A DNA stretch of 64,000 nt, taken from contig NZ_AYTB01000008.1 of NCBI RefSeq assembly GCF_000505545.1, forward strand, positions 124,001-188,000, in the 5' to 3' direction. This DNA comes from Kurthia huakuii LAM0618 (GTDB lineage Bacteria > Bacillota > Bacilli > Bacillales_A > Planococcaceae). The notes under the pieces were generated by a model that did no database searches, was not told where the DNA came from, and saw only the letters and a list, made by a program, of their open reading frames with translations. Every line of letters begins with the position of its first letter. Positions within the stretch are counted from its first letter, which is position 1. Of this stretch, positions 17,068 to 25,875 are shown piece by piece. The position numbers were made by a program, and so were the translations under genes.

Positions 17068-18381
17068 ATGAAATATAACATTAAAGTAGCGGCAGCTGTA
17101 TTAACAGCATTTACAGCATTGTCAACCCCTTTAATGACATCTACTGCTAGCGCAGAAGAAGTGGTAGTAGGAAATACACCGTTGACGCAAGAAACTGCTA
17201 CCGGCAACGCATTTATTGATATGATTTCAACAGATGTTGTGACGATTGCAAATGAATACAATTTATATGCATCTGTTATGTTAGCGCAAGCAGCACTTGA
17301 AAGTAATTATGGTAAAAGTGGCCTTGCATCGGCACCAAACTACAACTTATTTGGCATTAAAGGCCAATACAATGGCCAAAGTTCATCATTTGCAACAAAT
17401 GAACAAACAACGGATGGTACCGTTTTCCGTACAACAGCCTCGTTTAGAAAATATGCCTCTTATGAAGAATCGTTAAAAGATTATGCGGTATTGTTAACAG
17501 GTGGCACATCAGGGAATAGTACATACTATCAAGGTGTATTAAAACAACATACGATGTCTTATAAACAAGCACTTCAAGCATTAGAAGGTCGCTATGCAAC
17601 GGATACAAACTATGCTAGTAAGCTGCAAGCCATTATTGATGACTATGATTTGACGCGTTTTGATACGATGGCTGGCTCAACAGAAATCGTTGCCAATGAA
17701 GATGGTACGACAACAACAAATGTTGAAGCGAAAAAAGTAATTGCTGTTGTGTCTGGTGATACGCTAGGCGCCATTGCTAAAACATACGCGATAACGGTTG
17801 AACAGCTAATGGAGTGGAATGGCTTAACATCAACATTATTAGCCATTGGTGATGAGCTCGTTGTCGAAGTGAATGACGGGACTGCCGTCGAAGAACAACA
17901 AGTAGTTGTTGCACCAGCGACGCCAAAAGTTGTAAAGAAAACGTACACAGCAACGAAAAAATACAGTGTTAAAAAAGGCGATTCATTAACAGCGATTGCG
18001 AAGCACAACGATATTACAACAGCGCAATTAAAAGAGTGGAATGACCTATCATCAGCCTCACTTAAAAAAGGTCAAAAATTAGCGGTAGCTGTAAAAGAAG
18101 AACCGAAAAATAGCGCACCAAAAGCAACGCAAAAAACAACGGTTGCGACTAAAGAAAAGAACGTAACAGAAAAAGCGACAAAATCATCACCGGAAGTACA
18201 ACAAGTATCAGCAGAAAAGAAAACAAAAGCAAAAATACATGCGCGCTACTATACGGTGCAAGCAGGTGATTCATTAGCCTCGATTGCGCGTGCCTTTTTA
18301 ACGACCGAAACAAAATTAAAACAAGCGAATAAGCTGTCATCAAATTTAGTGTATGAAGGTCAAAAAATTAAAATTCAATAA
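17068..18381 (+). CDS. Secreted N-acetylglucosaminidase (GH73) with three LysM domains
   Basis: 437 residues, CAGGAGGAG ribosome site. A signal peptide (about 1-29, cut after STASA) is followed by a GH73 domain (~45-195) with the catalytic Glu in MLAQAALESNYGKS and NYNLFGIKG. LysM repeats lie at ~220-266 (VVSGDTLGAIAKTYAI), ~296-340 (VKKGDSLTAIAKHNDI) and ~392-436 (VQAGDSLASIARAFLT), linked by Thr/Lys/Ala-rich spacers. It cleaves glucosaminyl bonds in peptidoglycan, held to the wall by LysM. Monocistronic. Confidence 0.92.
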   Translation: MKYNIKVAAAVLTAFTALSTPLMTSTASAEEVVVGNTPLTQETATGNAFIDMISTDVVTIANEYNLYASVMLAQAALESNYGKSGLASAPNYNLFGIKGQYNGQSSSFATNEQTTDGTVFRTTASFRKYASYEESLKDYAVLLTGGTSGNSTYYQGVLKQHTMSYKQALQALEGRYATDTNYASKLQAIIDDYDLTRFDTMAGSTEIVANEDGTTTTNVEAKKVIAVVSGDTLGAIAKTYAITVEQLMEWNGLTSTLLAIGDELVVEVNDGTAVEEQQVVVAPATPKVVKKTYTATKKYSVKKGDSLTAIAKHNDITTAQLKEWNDLSSASLKKGQKLAVAVKEEPKNSAPKATQKTTVATKEKNVTEKATKSSPEVQQVSAEKKTKAKIHARYYTVQAGDSLASIARAFLTTETKLKQANKLSSNLVYEGQKIKIQ

Positions 18382-18383
18382 TA

Positions 18384-18419
18384 AAAAAACCCTTTCCATT
18401 AGTTGGAAAGGGTTTTTAC
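18384..18419. terminator. Bidirectional terminator
   Basis: AAAACCCTTTCC / GGAAAGGGTTTT stem with seven-base loop; its right arm runs into the stop codon of the convergent small gene. Confidence 0.88.
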
Positions 18420-18634
18420 GTACCTTGAATTAAAACATCGGTTAATTGATTTTGCAATGTGTTAATTTCATCCATTGCGTACTTTTCAAGCGCTATATAT
18501 TGCGTATCTTTTTTAATGATATTTCGTTTTAATTCATTATTTTGTTTGCGTAGATCGGACACTTCTTCTTGTAATAGACGCACCAAACGATGGTATTCCC
18601 AAGAAGGTTGTGAAACGACTAATTTTTTTGTCAT
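18416..18634 (-). CDS. Small coiled-coil protein
   Basis: 72 residues from ATG 18634, six bases after GAGGTG. Heptad pattern from LVRLLQEEVSDLRKQNNELK onward predicts a coiled coil over about residues 15-60. No known family; it could be a dimeric structural or regulatory protein. Confidence 0.6.
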   Translation of the reverse strand: MTKKLVVSQPSWEYHRLVRLLQEEVSDLRKQNNELKRNIIKKDTQYIALEKYAMDEINTLQNQLTDVLIQGT

Positions 18635-18723
18635 GTGAATCACCTCTACTCGTTCTTAGTAGCATAATACCCCGTTGAAAAAGAAAGAAACCTGTTCAGC
18701 TTAGGATATAAGTTTACAATTAA

Positions 18724-18752
18724 TTGGCAGAAAAATAGATTTACCCTATAAT
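18724..18752 (+). promoter_or_regulatory. Sigma-A promoter of the pentad-repeat gene
   Basis: TTGGCA (18724-18729), 17-base spacer, TATAAT (18747-18752), 30 bases before the start codon. Confidence 0.75.
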
Positions 18753-18781
18753 TAAGAGAGAAGTTATAAGGAGTGACAGCG

Positions 18782-20251
18782 ATGACAATGAATTCCGAGG
18801 GATATGACAACTTAAAACGCAACTTACGAAAATATGATGATGCTGGTTTTGACAAGCGTGGATTACATAAAAATGGCACGCCATATGATGATGCTGGCTA
18901 TGATGTGAATGGCTACAATTATTTTGGTTTTAACCGACAAGGCTTTAACCGTAGTAAGATTCATGAGAATGGTACCGCATATGATAAAGCTGGGTATGAT
19001 GCTTTTGGTTTTGATATGACAGGATTTAGTGCAAAAGGCTATGATAACGCTGGGTATAATAAAGAAGGCTTTGATGAGCAAGGTTATAACCGACAAGGTT
19101 TTAGTTTGTCAGGGATTCATCGAAATGGCACGAAATATAATGAACAAGGGTACGATGAACACGGCTATGATACAGAGGGCTTTGATAACAATGGGTATGA
19201 CGAAGAGCATTTTAATCGCGATGGTTTTAACGAAGCGGGCTATAGTCGTACTGGGTACAATCAGCTTGGTTTTAATAAAAAAGGAAAGCATGAAAATGGT
19301 ACAAAATATGACGACGAAGGATTTACTGTTAAAGGCTATAATCGTGCTGGGTACAATCGGCAAGGCTTTAATAAGAAAGGGTTCAATGAACAAGGGATTC
19401 ATGAAAATGGCACATTGTTTAATGAAGTAGGTTATGATGCAGCGGGCTATAATGCACAAGGTTTTAATAAAAAAGGGTACGACCGTGCCGGCTACGATGC
19501 AGCGGGCTATGATAAACAGGGCATTGATATACATGGCTTGACGCGCGCGGGCTATAATCGATATGGCTTTAATGAGCAAGGACTTCATGAAAATGGCACG
19601 CCTTTTGATGAAGCGGGTTTTGCTTATGATGGTTATAATCAAGCGGGCTATGATCGACAAGGCTATGACCGCGGTGGCTACAATAAGGCAGGCTATAATG
19701 AAGCAGGGTATAATCGCGCTGGGTATACGAAAAAAGGCTACAACGAAGCGGGTTTTGATATGTATGGTTTTGATAAAAAAGGCTACGATGTAGAAGGCTA
19801 TGATGCAGATGGCTATACGATATTTGGTTTTAATCGCGATGGTTTCGACCGACAAGGCTATGATGAGCAAGGTCAATTTGAACCATTTATGGATGCCTTT
19901 ATGGACAAGCAACATCAACAAATTCAACAGCCGGCCTATTACACCGTAGAATGGAAACATATTTTGTGGCAGTTAGCAGAAATTGAACGCCAATATGCTA
20001 ATTATCAATATGAACATCTTGTTGAAGCGTTACAGCAAGTGGTTGATTATTTTGTCGTCGAATTGTTGAAAAAACACCAATTAACACAAGGTTTTGCCTG
20101 TCGTGAGCTGCAGTACGACGCTCTGTACGATAAAAAAGTATTGACGCCGGCGCATTATGATTTATTAAAAACGATTGCATCACTTGAAGTGTACAATGAA
20201 ATGACGTATGTGGCTGTGCGTAAAATGATTGTATTAACACTTGCAAAATAA
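18782..20251 (+). CDS. G-[YF]-[DN]-x-x pentad-repeat protein with helical C-terminal domain
   Basis: 489 residues from ATG 18782, eight bases after AAGGAG. Residues ~6-365 are built of a five-residue unit G-[Y/F]-[D/N]-x-x repeated about 60 times (for example GYDNAGYNKEGFDEQGYN). Six inserts of the form [I/L/K]HxNGTx[Y/F][D/N]xxG divide it into super-repeats of roughly 50-65 residues. There is no signal peptide, membrane helix or cysteine pattern. The last ~115 residues form a different, non-repetitive helical domain (WKHILWQLAEIERQYANYQY, VVDYFVVELLKKHQL), vaguely HEPN- or DUF4145-like. The period of five recalls pentapeptide-repeat beta-helices but the conserved Gly-aromatic-Asp/Asn pattern is different. 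Function unknown; cytoplasmic location is inferred. Confidence 0.8.
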   Translation: MTMNSEGYDNLKRNLRKYDDAGFDKRGLHKNGTPYDDAGYDVNGYNYFGFNRQGFNRSKIHENGTAYDKAGYDAFGFDMTGFSAKGYDNAGYNKEGFDEQGYNRQGFSLSGIHRNGTKYNEQGYDEHGYDTEGFDNNGYDEEHFNRDGFNEAGYSRTGYNQLGFNKKGKHENGTKYDDEGFTVKGYNRAGYNRQGFNKKGFNEQGIHENGTLFNEVGYDAAGYNAQGFNKKGYDRAGYDAAGYDKQGIDIHGLTRAGYNRYGFNEQGLHENGTPFDEAGFAYDGYNQAGYDRQGYDRGGYNKAGYNEAGYNRAGYTKKGYNEAGFDMYGFDKKGYDVEGYDADGYTIFGFNRDGFDRQGYDEQGQFEPFMDAFMDKQHQQIQQPAYYTVEWKHILWQLAEIERQYANYQYEHLVEALQQVVDYFVVELLKKHQLTQGFACRELQYDALYDKKVLTPAHYDLLKTIASLEVYNEMTYVAVRKMIVLTLAK

Positions 20252-20254
20252 TTT

Positions 20255-20394
20255 AAAAAAGAGGCTGGGACATACGTGTAACAACACCCTCTCAGATGAG
20301 CATAAGAAAAACCGGAATCGCGCTGTGGCGCGGTTCCGGTTTTTTGTGGCGAACGCTAAAAAAGGAACATGACATGTTTTATTAAAGCCTCTTT
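20255..20394 (+). repeat. Dispersed ~140 bp repeat, copy B
   Basis: Inverted copy of 12901-13041. Starts AAAAAAGAGGCTGGGACATA and ends AAAGCCTCTTT. Central hairpin ACCGGAATCGCGC / GCGCGGTTCCGGT with a tight loop at about 20311-20341, followed by a T-run, gives a terminator on the plus strand. Lies between convergent genes. Confidence 0.85.
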
Positions 20395-20397
20395 CGT

Positions 20398-21948
20398 TTA
20401 GTCCTCGTGTACCCATTTTTCTTGAAAGCGGGCTATATCGCGATATTCATCTTTGAATAATCGCGATATACGAATGTAGATCGGAATCAACTCTTTATAG
20501 ATATCAAAATGTTCTTGAATAGGGGTATGTGCATGTGTTGAGCCAACCCACGAGGCAACAATTGAAAAGTCATCAATTTCGCCAAGTGCATACATACCTA
20601 AAACGATGGCACCAAGGCACGAGCTTTCAAAGCTTTCAGGTACTGTGACTTCTTGGTTGAAAATATCAGCCATCATTTGACGCCACAAATCGGAGCGGGC
20701 AAAGCCGCCTGTTGCTTGAATTTTTTCAGGAGTACCGATGACTTCTTCTAATGCAATAAAAACCGTATAGAGATTAAAAATAACACCTTCAAGGACGGCG
20801 CGAATCATATGCTCTTTTTTATGATGCAATCCTAGACCGAAAAAGGAACCGCGCGCATTCGCATCCCAGAGTGGGGCACGTTCGCCAGCTAGATAGGGAT
20901 GGAACAACAAACCATCCGCACCGGGTTTTACGCGGGCAGCAATTTTGGTTAGCACATCGTATGGGTCAATGCCTAAACGTTTGGCGGTTTCGACTTCGCT
21001 TGAGGCTAGCTCATCGCGAACCCAGCGGAAGGTCATACCACCATTGTTGACAGGACCGCCAACGACCCAATGTTTATCAGTTAAGACATAGCAGAAAATA
21101 CGGCCCTTTGGATCGGTAATCGGTTTATCAACGACCGTACGAATGGCACCAGATGTCCCAATTGTGATGGCCACGACACCGGGGTCAATGGCGTTGACAC
21201 CAAGGTTAGATAAAACGCCGTCATTGGCACCAATAACAAATGGCGTGGTCGCTTCAATACCTAACTCAGTTGCAATAGCGGGGCGTAACGTGCGTAAAAT
21301 ATGGGTTGTCGGAACGAGTGTAGATAATTGCTCGGCTGTAATATCGGCAACGGCTAATGCGCCAGCATCCCAATCGCGCGCTTCTAAATTAAATAATCCC
21401 GTTGCAGAGGCAATCGAATGATCGACGACATATTCGCCGAAAAATTTCTCGAAAATATATTCTTTAATACCAATAAATTTATGAGCAGCTTCAAAAATAG
21501 CACGATGCTCATGGCGTAACCACGTAATTTTTGCGAGTGGTGCCATTGGATGAATTGGCGTCCCTGTACGGCGGTAAATGTCGTGACCATTATGGTCGGT
21601 TAAAATTTTTTCTGCCGATGCAGTGGCGCGACTATCCGCCCACGTAATCGATTTTGTTAGCGGTTTGCCATTCGCATCAACCGCAATAATCGAATGCATC
21701 GCGGCGCTAAAAGATACGAGATGGAGAACTGTTGTATCAATATGGCTTTTTTGAATGGCACCAGCAATGGCTTTTTTACAAGCAATATAAATTTCATCGG
21801 GATCTTGCTCGGCAACTTGTGGTGTCGGGCTATAGAGTGGGTATGTTTCATGGTGCATACTGATGACCTCACCATTATTTGAGAACAATACCGCTTTTGT
21901 ACTTGTTGTGCCAATGTCGACACCTAAGTAATAAGCTGATTTTGACAT
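20398..21948 (-). CDS. gntK: Gluconokinase (FGGY carbohydrate kinase)
   Basis: 516 residues from ATG 21948, ten bases after AAGGGA (a TTG at 21954 is also in frame). N-terminal FGGY domain with the phosphate-binding GVDIGTTSTKAVLF (residues ~8-21) and C-terminal actin-like ATPase with TIGTSGAIRT and GGFARSDLWRQMMAD. The first 60 residues and length follow GntK of Bacillus (gluconate + ATP to 6-phosphogluconate), but xylulokinase-like relatives share these motifs. No gluconate permease, dehydrogenase or GntR gene is adjacent, so substrate assignment rests on similarity alone. Confidence 0.78.
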   Translation of the reverse strand: MSKSAYYLGVDIGTTSTKAVLFSNNGEVISMHHETYPLYSPTPQVAEQDPDEIYIACKKAIAGAIQKSHIDTTVLHLVSFSAAMHSIIAVDANGKPLTKSITWADSRATASAEKILTDHNGHDIYRRTGTPIHPMAPLAKITWLRHEHRAIFEAAHKFIGIKEYIFEKFFGEYVVDHSIASATGLFNLEARDWDAGALAVADITAEQLSTLVPTTHILRTLRPAIATELGIEATTPFVIGANDGVLSNLGVNAIDPGVVAITIGTSGAIRTVVDKPITDPKGRIFCYVLTDKHWVVGGPVNNGGMTFRWVRDELASSEVETAKRLGIDPYDVLTKIAARVKPGADGLLFHPYLAGERAPLWDANARGSFFGLGLHHKKEHMIRAVLEGVIFNLYTVFIALEEVIGTPEKIQATGGFARSDLWRQMMADIFNQEVTVPESFESSCLGAIVLGMYALGEIDDFSIVASWVGSTHAHTPIQEHFDIYKELIPIYIRISRLFKDEYRDIARFQEKWVHED

Positions 21949-22142
21949 AAACAATCATCCCTTCATGATATAAAATTTTATTTCAAATATAATTATTTAT
22001 TTATGAAAATTATTTTCCTGCGATATAATTTTACTCAATTTCAGTGATAATTGAAAGTGTTTTCTTTCACACACATGAACTATTCCGATAACAGGCTATT
22101 TGCAGTATACTAGAACCATTCTATGAGAAATGAAGGGATTCG

Positions 22143-22205
22143 ATGCAACAAATGACGACGATTGTCGAAGGATTGTTAGCAAAAAAAAAAGAGGGGCCGC
22201 AATAA
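22143..22205 (+). CDS. Candidate 20-residue peptide ORF ending in a terminator
   Basis: ATG after GAAGGG; encodes MQQMTTIVEGLLAKKKEGPQ and stops inside the downstream hairpin. It may be a small peptide, the remnant of a deleted gene, or chance. The rest of the 270-base gap holds only a weak TATACT -10 candidate near 22109. Confidence 0.3.
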   Translation: MQQMTTIVEGLLAKKKEGPQ

Positions 22206-22225
22206 ACTGCGGTTCCTCTTTTTTT
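22184..22225. terminator. Terminator (serves ilvE on the minus strand)
   Basis: AAAAAGAGG-g-GCCGCA / TGCGG-tt-CCTCTTTTT with A-run on the left and T-run on the right. Confidence 0.8.
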
Positions 22226-22228
22226 GTC

Positions 22229-23290
22229 TTATAAACGTATTGTCCAATTAAATTCATCGGTAAGCGCGCCTGATTGAATACCTGTTAATGTATCATACAG
22301 TAGTTGCGATACGTCACCGATTTGTTCATTGTTAATGACTAATTCTTCGCCTTCCCATAATAAGCGACCAACTGGAGAAATAACAGCAGCAGTACCTGTG
22401 CCAAAAACTTCTTCTAATGTGCCGTTTTTATGTGCTTCGATTACTTCATCGATTGCGATATTGCGCTCTTCAATCGCGATGTTTTTATTCTTTAATACTT
22501 GAATCATCGAGTCGCGTGTAATACCCGGTAAAATACTCCCCGTTAATTTAGGTGTAATAACAGTACCGTTAATTTTGAAGAAAATATTCATGCTGCCAAC
22601 TTCTTCAACATATTTATTCTCTTTACCGTCTAGCCATAAAGTTTGCGCATAGCCTTTTTCATGTGCTTCTTTTGATGAAATTAAGCTTGAGGCATAGTTG
22701 CCGCTCGTTTTTGCTTCACCTGTGCCACCAACTACAGCGCGCACATACTTGTTCTCAACCATAATTTTAACAGGGTTAATCCCTTCTGCGTAATACGAAC
22801 CTGATGGCGACATAATGATCATAAATTTATATTCTGTTGATTCATCAACGCCTAAATCCGCTTCCGTTGCGATGACAAATGGGCGAATATAAAGCGATGT
22901 ACCCGCTTCAGTCGGAATCCATTCGCGGTCAACATCAACTAATTGTTTAAGTGCTTCAAGTGCGTACGCTTCGTCAATCGCCGGAATGCATAGGCGCTCT
23001 GCCGAATGATTTAAACGCGCAAAGTTGCGGTCTGGGCGGAATAATAGCGCATCGCCATCCACTGTTATGTATGCTTTTAACCCTTCAAAAATTGCTTGAC
23101 CATAATGGAATACTTTACTTGCCGGGTCTAATGTAATCGGTTCATATGGTACGATACGTCCATCATGCCAACCTTCTTTTGTTGAATAATCCACGATAAA
23201 CATATGGTCTGTAAAAATTTTACCGAAACCAAGATTGTCCGCGGCAGGTTTTTGTTTTGGCGACGTGGTGAATGTTACAGGTATTGACAT
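22229..23290 (-). CDS. ilvE: Branched-chain amino acid aminotransferase
   Basis: 353 residues, GAAGGGAG ribosome site. Class IV PLP aminotransferase of the eukaryote-like (type II) branch: HYGQAIFEGLKAY near residue 60, FRPDRNFARLNHSAERLC, the PLP lysine in GGTGEAKTSGNYASS (about residue 198), and LPGITRDSM. Catalyses the last step of Leu, Ile and Val synthesis and their first degradative step, using glutamate/2-oxoglutarate. Monocistronic; no T-box leader is visible in the short upstream gap. Confidence 0.93.
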   Translation of the reverse strand: MSIPVTFTTSPKQKPAADNLGFGKIFTDHMFIVDYSTKEGWHDGRIVPYEPITLDPASKVFHYGQAIFEGLKAYITVDGDALLFRPDRNFARLNHSAERLCIPAIDEAYALEALKQLVDVDREWIPTEAGTSLYIRPFVIATEADLGVDESTEYKFMIIMSPSGSYYAEGINPVKIMVENKYVRAVVGGTGEAKTSGNYASSLISSKEAHEKGYAQTLWLDGKENKYVEEVGSMNIFFKINGTVITPKLTGSILPGITRDSMIQVLKNKNIAIEERNIAIDEVIEAHKNGTLEEVFGTGTAAVISPVGRLLWEGEELVINNEQIGDVSQLLYDTLTGIQSGALTDEFNWTIRL

Positions 23291-23368
23291 ATAGAAAAAC
23301 TCCCTTCGATTGTGTATTCCTATCGTAACATTATTTTAAATTTTTAGAAAGTTCATAATAATGCATTT

Positions 23369-23400
23369 AAAAAACGAGCTAACATTCGCGTTAACTCGTT
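23369..23400 (-). terminator. Terminator of the cid cluster
   Basis: Read leftward AACGAGTTAAC-GCGAAT-GTTAGCTCGTT and six T, just after the lrgB/cidB stop. Confidence 0.8.
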
Positions 23401-23405
23401 GAATA

Positions 23406-24098
23406 TTAGGATAATAAAATTTTAGCTAAGTACGGGAAAAACGTTTCAGAGAGGATAATGCTCACGAGTGCTGCAACAATCATCGCAAGCGAAGAAAATG
23501 TTCCTTCTAATTCACCAAATTCGAATGCTTTTGATGTCCCACAGCCATGTGCGCCCATGCCGAGTAATAAACCTTTTGAAGCGGCGCGGCGGAATCGTAA
23601 TGTACGAATAACAATCGGACCGACGATGCTACCGGTAAGGCCTGTAACAATAACAAAAACAGCTGTCATCGTTGGGTCGCCACCAATAATCGTCGAAATA
23701 TCCATCGCAATTGGTGTTGTGATGGAACGTGGGACAAGGCTGTTGATCATGTCATTGTTTAAGCCGGCTGCTAATGCCAACATTAACGACGACACAATCG
23801 CAACGATGCAACCGACAAGTAAACTAGCGAAAATAGCGAGCGCATTTTTCTTTAACAATGCGTAGTTTTTATACATTGGTACAGCAAATGCAACGGTTGC
23901 CGGGCCAAGCAATGTGGATAAAATATCGGCACCGCTATTATATTGTGCATAAGATGTACCCGTCGTTAATAAAATAATAACTAAAATTAATGGGCAAATA
24001 AGCAATGGCGAGAGCCAAATTTTCTCATAGCGCGCATAAAGCCACTTGCTAGCATAGAAAATAACAACCGTACCAATTAAGCCGAATGCAACGGTCAT
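23406..24098 (-). CDS. cidB: LrgB/CidB family membrane protein
   Basis: 230 residues, six or seven helices. Family signatures: LGPATVAFAVPMYKN, SLVPRSITTPIAMDIS, and LGMGAHGCGTSKAFEFGELEG. Works with the CidA/LrgA holin-like partner, whose stop it overlaps by four bases (ATGA), in murein hydrolase control, pyruvate transport or overflow metabolism, depending on species. The upstream CidR-like regulator supports the Cid assignment. Confidence 0.9.
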   Translation of the reverse strand: MTVAFGLIGTVVIFYASKWLYARYEKIWLSPLLICPLILVIILLTTGTSYAQYNSGADILSTLLGPATVAFAVPMYKNYALLKKNALAIFASLLVGCIVAIVSSLMLALAAGLNNDMINSLVPRSITTPIAMDISTIIGGDPTMTAVFVIVTGLTGSIVGPIVIRTLRFRRAASKGLLLGMGAHGCGTSKAFEFGELEGTFSSLAMIVAALVSIILSETFFPYLAKILLS

Positions 24099-24478
24099 TT
24101 TGCAGCATCTCCCTTCGCAAAACGTTCAGCCACAAAACCTGTACTTGCCATAACGACAATCGTGCCCAAAATAATGACAACAATTAATTTGATGCCAATA
24201 ATACCGAAAATCTCATCATATTGAATAACACCAACAGCAGCTGGTACGAAAAACAATAATAGCTCACCCGTTAAAAAAGTAGCACCAGCATCGACCCATT
24301 CCAGTTTAATAAGATGTGTTTTTAAACAAAGAAATAATAATAATAGTCCAATAATACTCCCTGGAATTTGGAGATGGAGTGCGGAACTAAGCCATGTACC
24401 AACAAGTAAAAATCCCCAAATAAAAATAGTTTGTACGATGATTTGCACGACTTTTTGCACGGTTTTCAAGAAAATCAC
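24095..24478 (-). CDS. cidA: CidA/LrgA holin-like protein
   Basis: About 127 residues, four membrane helices, with SSALHLQIPGSIIGLLLLFL and FVPAAVGVIQYDEIFG typical of the family. The start is uncertain: GTG 24478 is only two bases from AAAGG, while TTG 24469 has 11 bases. Forms a translationally coupled pair with the cidB gene. In staphylococci CidA oligomers promote lysis; in Bacillus the pair is linked to acetate and pyruvate metabolism. Confidence 0.88.
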   Translation of the reverse strand: MIFLKTVQKVVQIIVQTIFIWGFLLVGTWLSSALHLQIPGSIIGLLLLFLCLKTHLIKLEWVDAGATFLTGELLLFFVPAAVGVIQYDEIFGIIGIKLIVVIILGTIVVMASTGFVAERFAKGDAAK

Positions 24479-24585
24479 AACCTTTATAGTGCACTAGCGT
24501 CGATTAAAAAACGAGTGCTTTGTTCATTCGTTATTCAGTGTATAACAAAATATGTCATTCGTAAAATACATAAATATTATTATAA

Positions 24586-25470
24586 CTATTCCAAATTGGA
24601 ATTATTTTCAACGTACGCAATAAAAGCGCGCATCGCTCGTGAGCGGTAGCGGTCTTTTTTTAAAATAAACGCAATCTCCCATAAAATCGGCTTTTCAAGC
24701 GGAATGATGTTGACGACATCGCGATTCGTTTTTTGTGCAAATGGTTCTGGGAAAAGGGCGATGCCTAAATTATGCTCGATCATTTGACTAATAAATTCCC
24801 ATTGTGAACTTTCAAACGCAATGGTCGGTTCAAAGCCAAAATCTTCACATTCTTGAATGATGCGGTCATGGAGCGTAAAATCCTCAGAAAACAATAGCAA
24901 CGGTTCATGTTCTAAATCGCGCATAGCAATGTTTTTACGATGCGCTAGAGGATGATCTTTGTGCATGACGACAAAAACGTCTTTTTTAACAAATGGAATA
25001 ATATCATAATCCTCCTCATGTGCCGGCAGCATAACAAAACCACCATCTAAGTCGCCTGCTAGGACACGTTCTTTAACGATATTGGCACCAATTTCATCTA
25101 ATTGAAACGAAATGTCAGGGAATCGTTGTTGGAAGCCTTTCATCATTTTTGGGAAAAATAAAATACCAATCAAAGGCGGCATACCAAGCGTTAAATGCCC
25201 GGTTTTTAAATGTGCCATATCTTCTAAAGCTAAATGGACTTCATCAACCATTTGAATAATTTGCATCGCGCGTTCAAATACGACATCCCCAGCATCTGTT
25301 AATTGGACATGCTTGCTTGAACGGTCGAGCAGCGTAGTTCCAAGTTCGGATTCTAGTTGGCGCACCATTTTAGAAATGGTTGGCTGCGTCACATGCAATT
25401 TACGCGCAGCCTTTGTGAAACTTTGTTGTTTTGCGACTTCTATAAAATAAGTTAGTTGACGGACATCCAT
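24586..25470 (-). CDS. cidR: LysR-family regulator, CidR-like
   Basis: 294 residues, AGGAGG site. N-terminal helix-turn-helix (FTKAARKLHVTQPTISKMVRQLE, residues ~18-40) and a two-lobed periplasmic-binding-like effector domain from ~90. It lies directly upstream of cidA-cidB and in the same direction, as in the Bacillus ywbI-ywbH-ywbG set. CidR regulators respond to acetate or pyruvate overflow. Confidence 0.85.
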   Translation of the reverse strand: MDVRQLTYFIEVAKQQSFTKAARKLHVTQPTISKMVRQLESELGTTLLDRSSKHVQLTDAGDVVFERAMQIIQMVDEVHLALEDMAHLKTGHLTLGMPPLIGILFFPKMMKGFQQRFPDISFQLDEIGANIVKERVLAGDLDGGFVMLPAHEEDYDIIPFVKKDVFVVMHKDHPLAHRKNIAMRDLEHEPLLLFSEDFTLHDRIIQECEDFGFEPTIAFESSQWEFISQMIEHNLGIALFPEPFAQKTNRDVVNIIPLEKPILWEIAFILKKDRYRSRAMRAFIAYVENNSNLE

Positions 25471-25875
25471 AAAAAAATCCTCCTAAAACGTTGTGAAGTG
25501 GAAAAAATGTTGGAGTTTCATCGTAGATAATGATGAATTTCCATATTTTTTCAGTATACTACAAGACGTTAGAAAAATGAAAAATCGAACATTATGTGAA
25601 GGGATAGTAAATTTTCGAAGTTTCGGTATAATAAATGCAATCTATATTTAGACAAAAATGAGCGCTATGACTGCTTTTGATGTAGATTTAATGGCACATT
25701 TTAATTAAAGTCGTACGAAATAGGGAAAAATAAAATAACAACTGTTTCGTCAACATTCTCGTGAGTTACGGCTCTGTAGGGTAGATGCTGCTTGGAAATT
25801 ATGATGCTAGCTATTATGTTTTACATGATTCACCGCTTCGTTGCTCGTATACGACGCATAAGGAGGGGAGAGATT

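Noticed and set aside
19109-19960. Long antisense frame (283 codons) across the pentad-repeat gene
   Set aside because: It mirrors the repeat codons (GGC/TAT/AAC) on the other strand and is a low-complexity Ile/Ala string without start signals.
25792-25875. Hydrophobic N-terminal extension before 25876
   Set aside because: A strong AGGAGGGG lies inside it just before ATG 25876; the extension lacks a ribosome site of its own.
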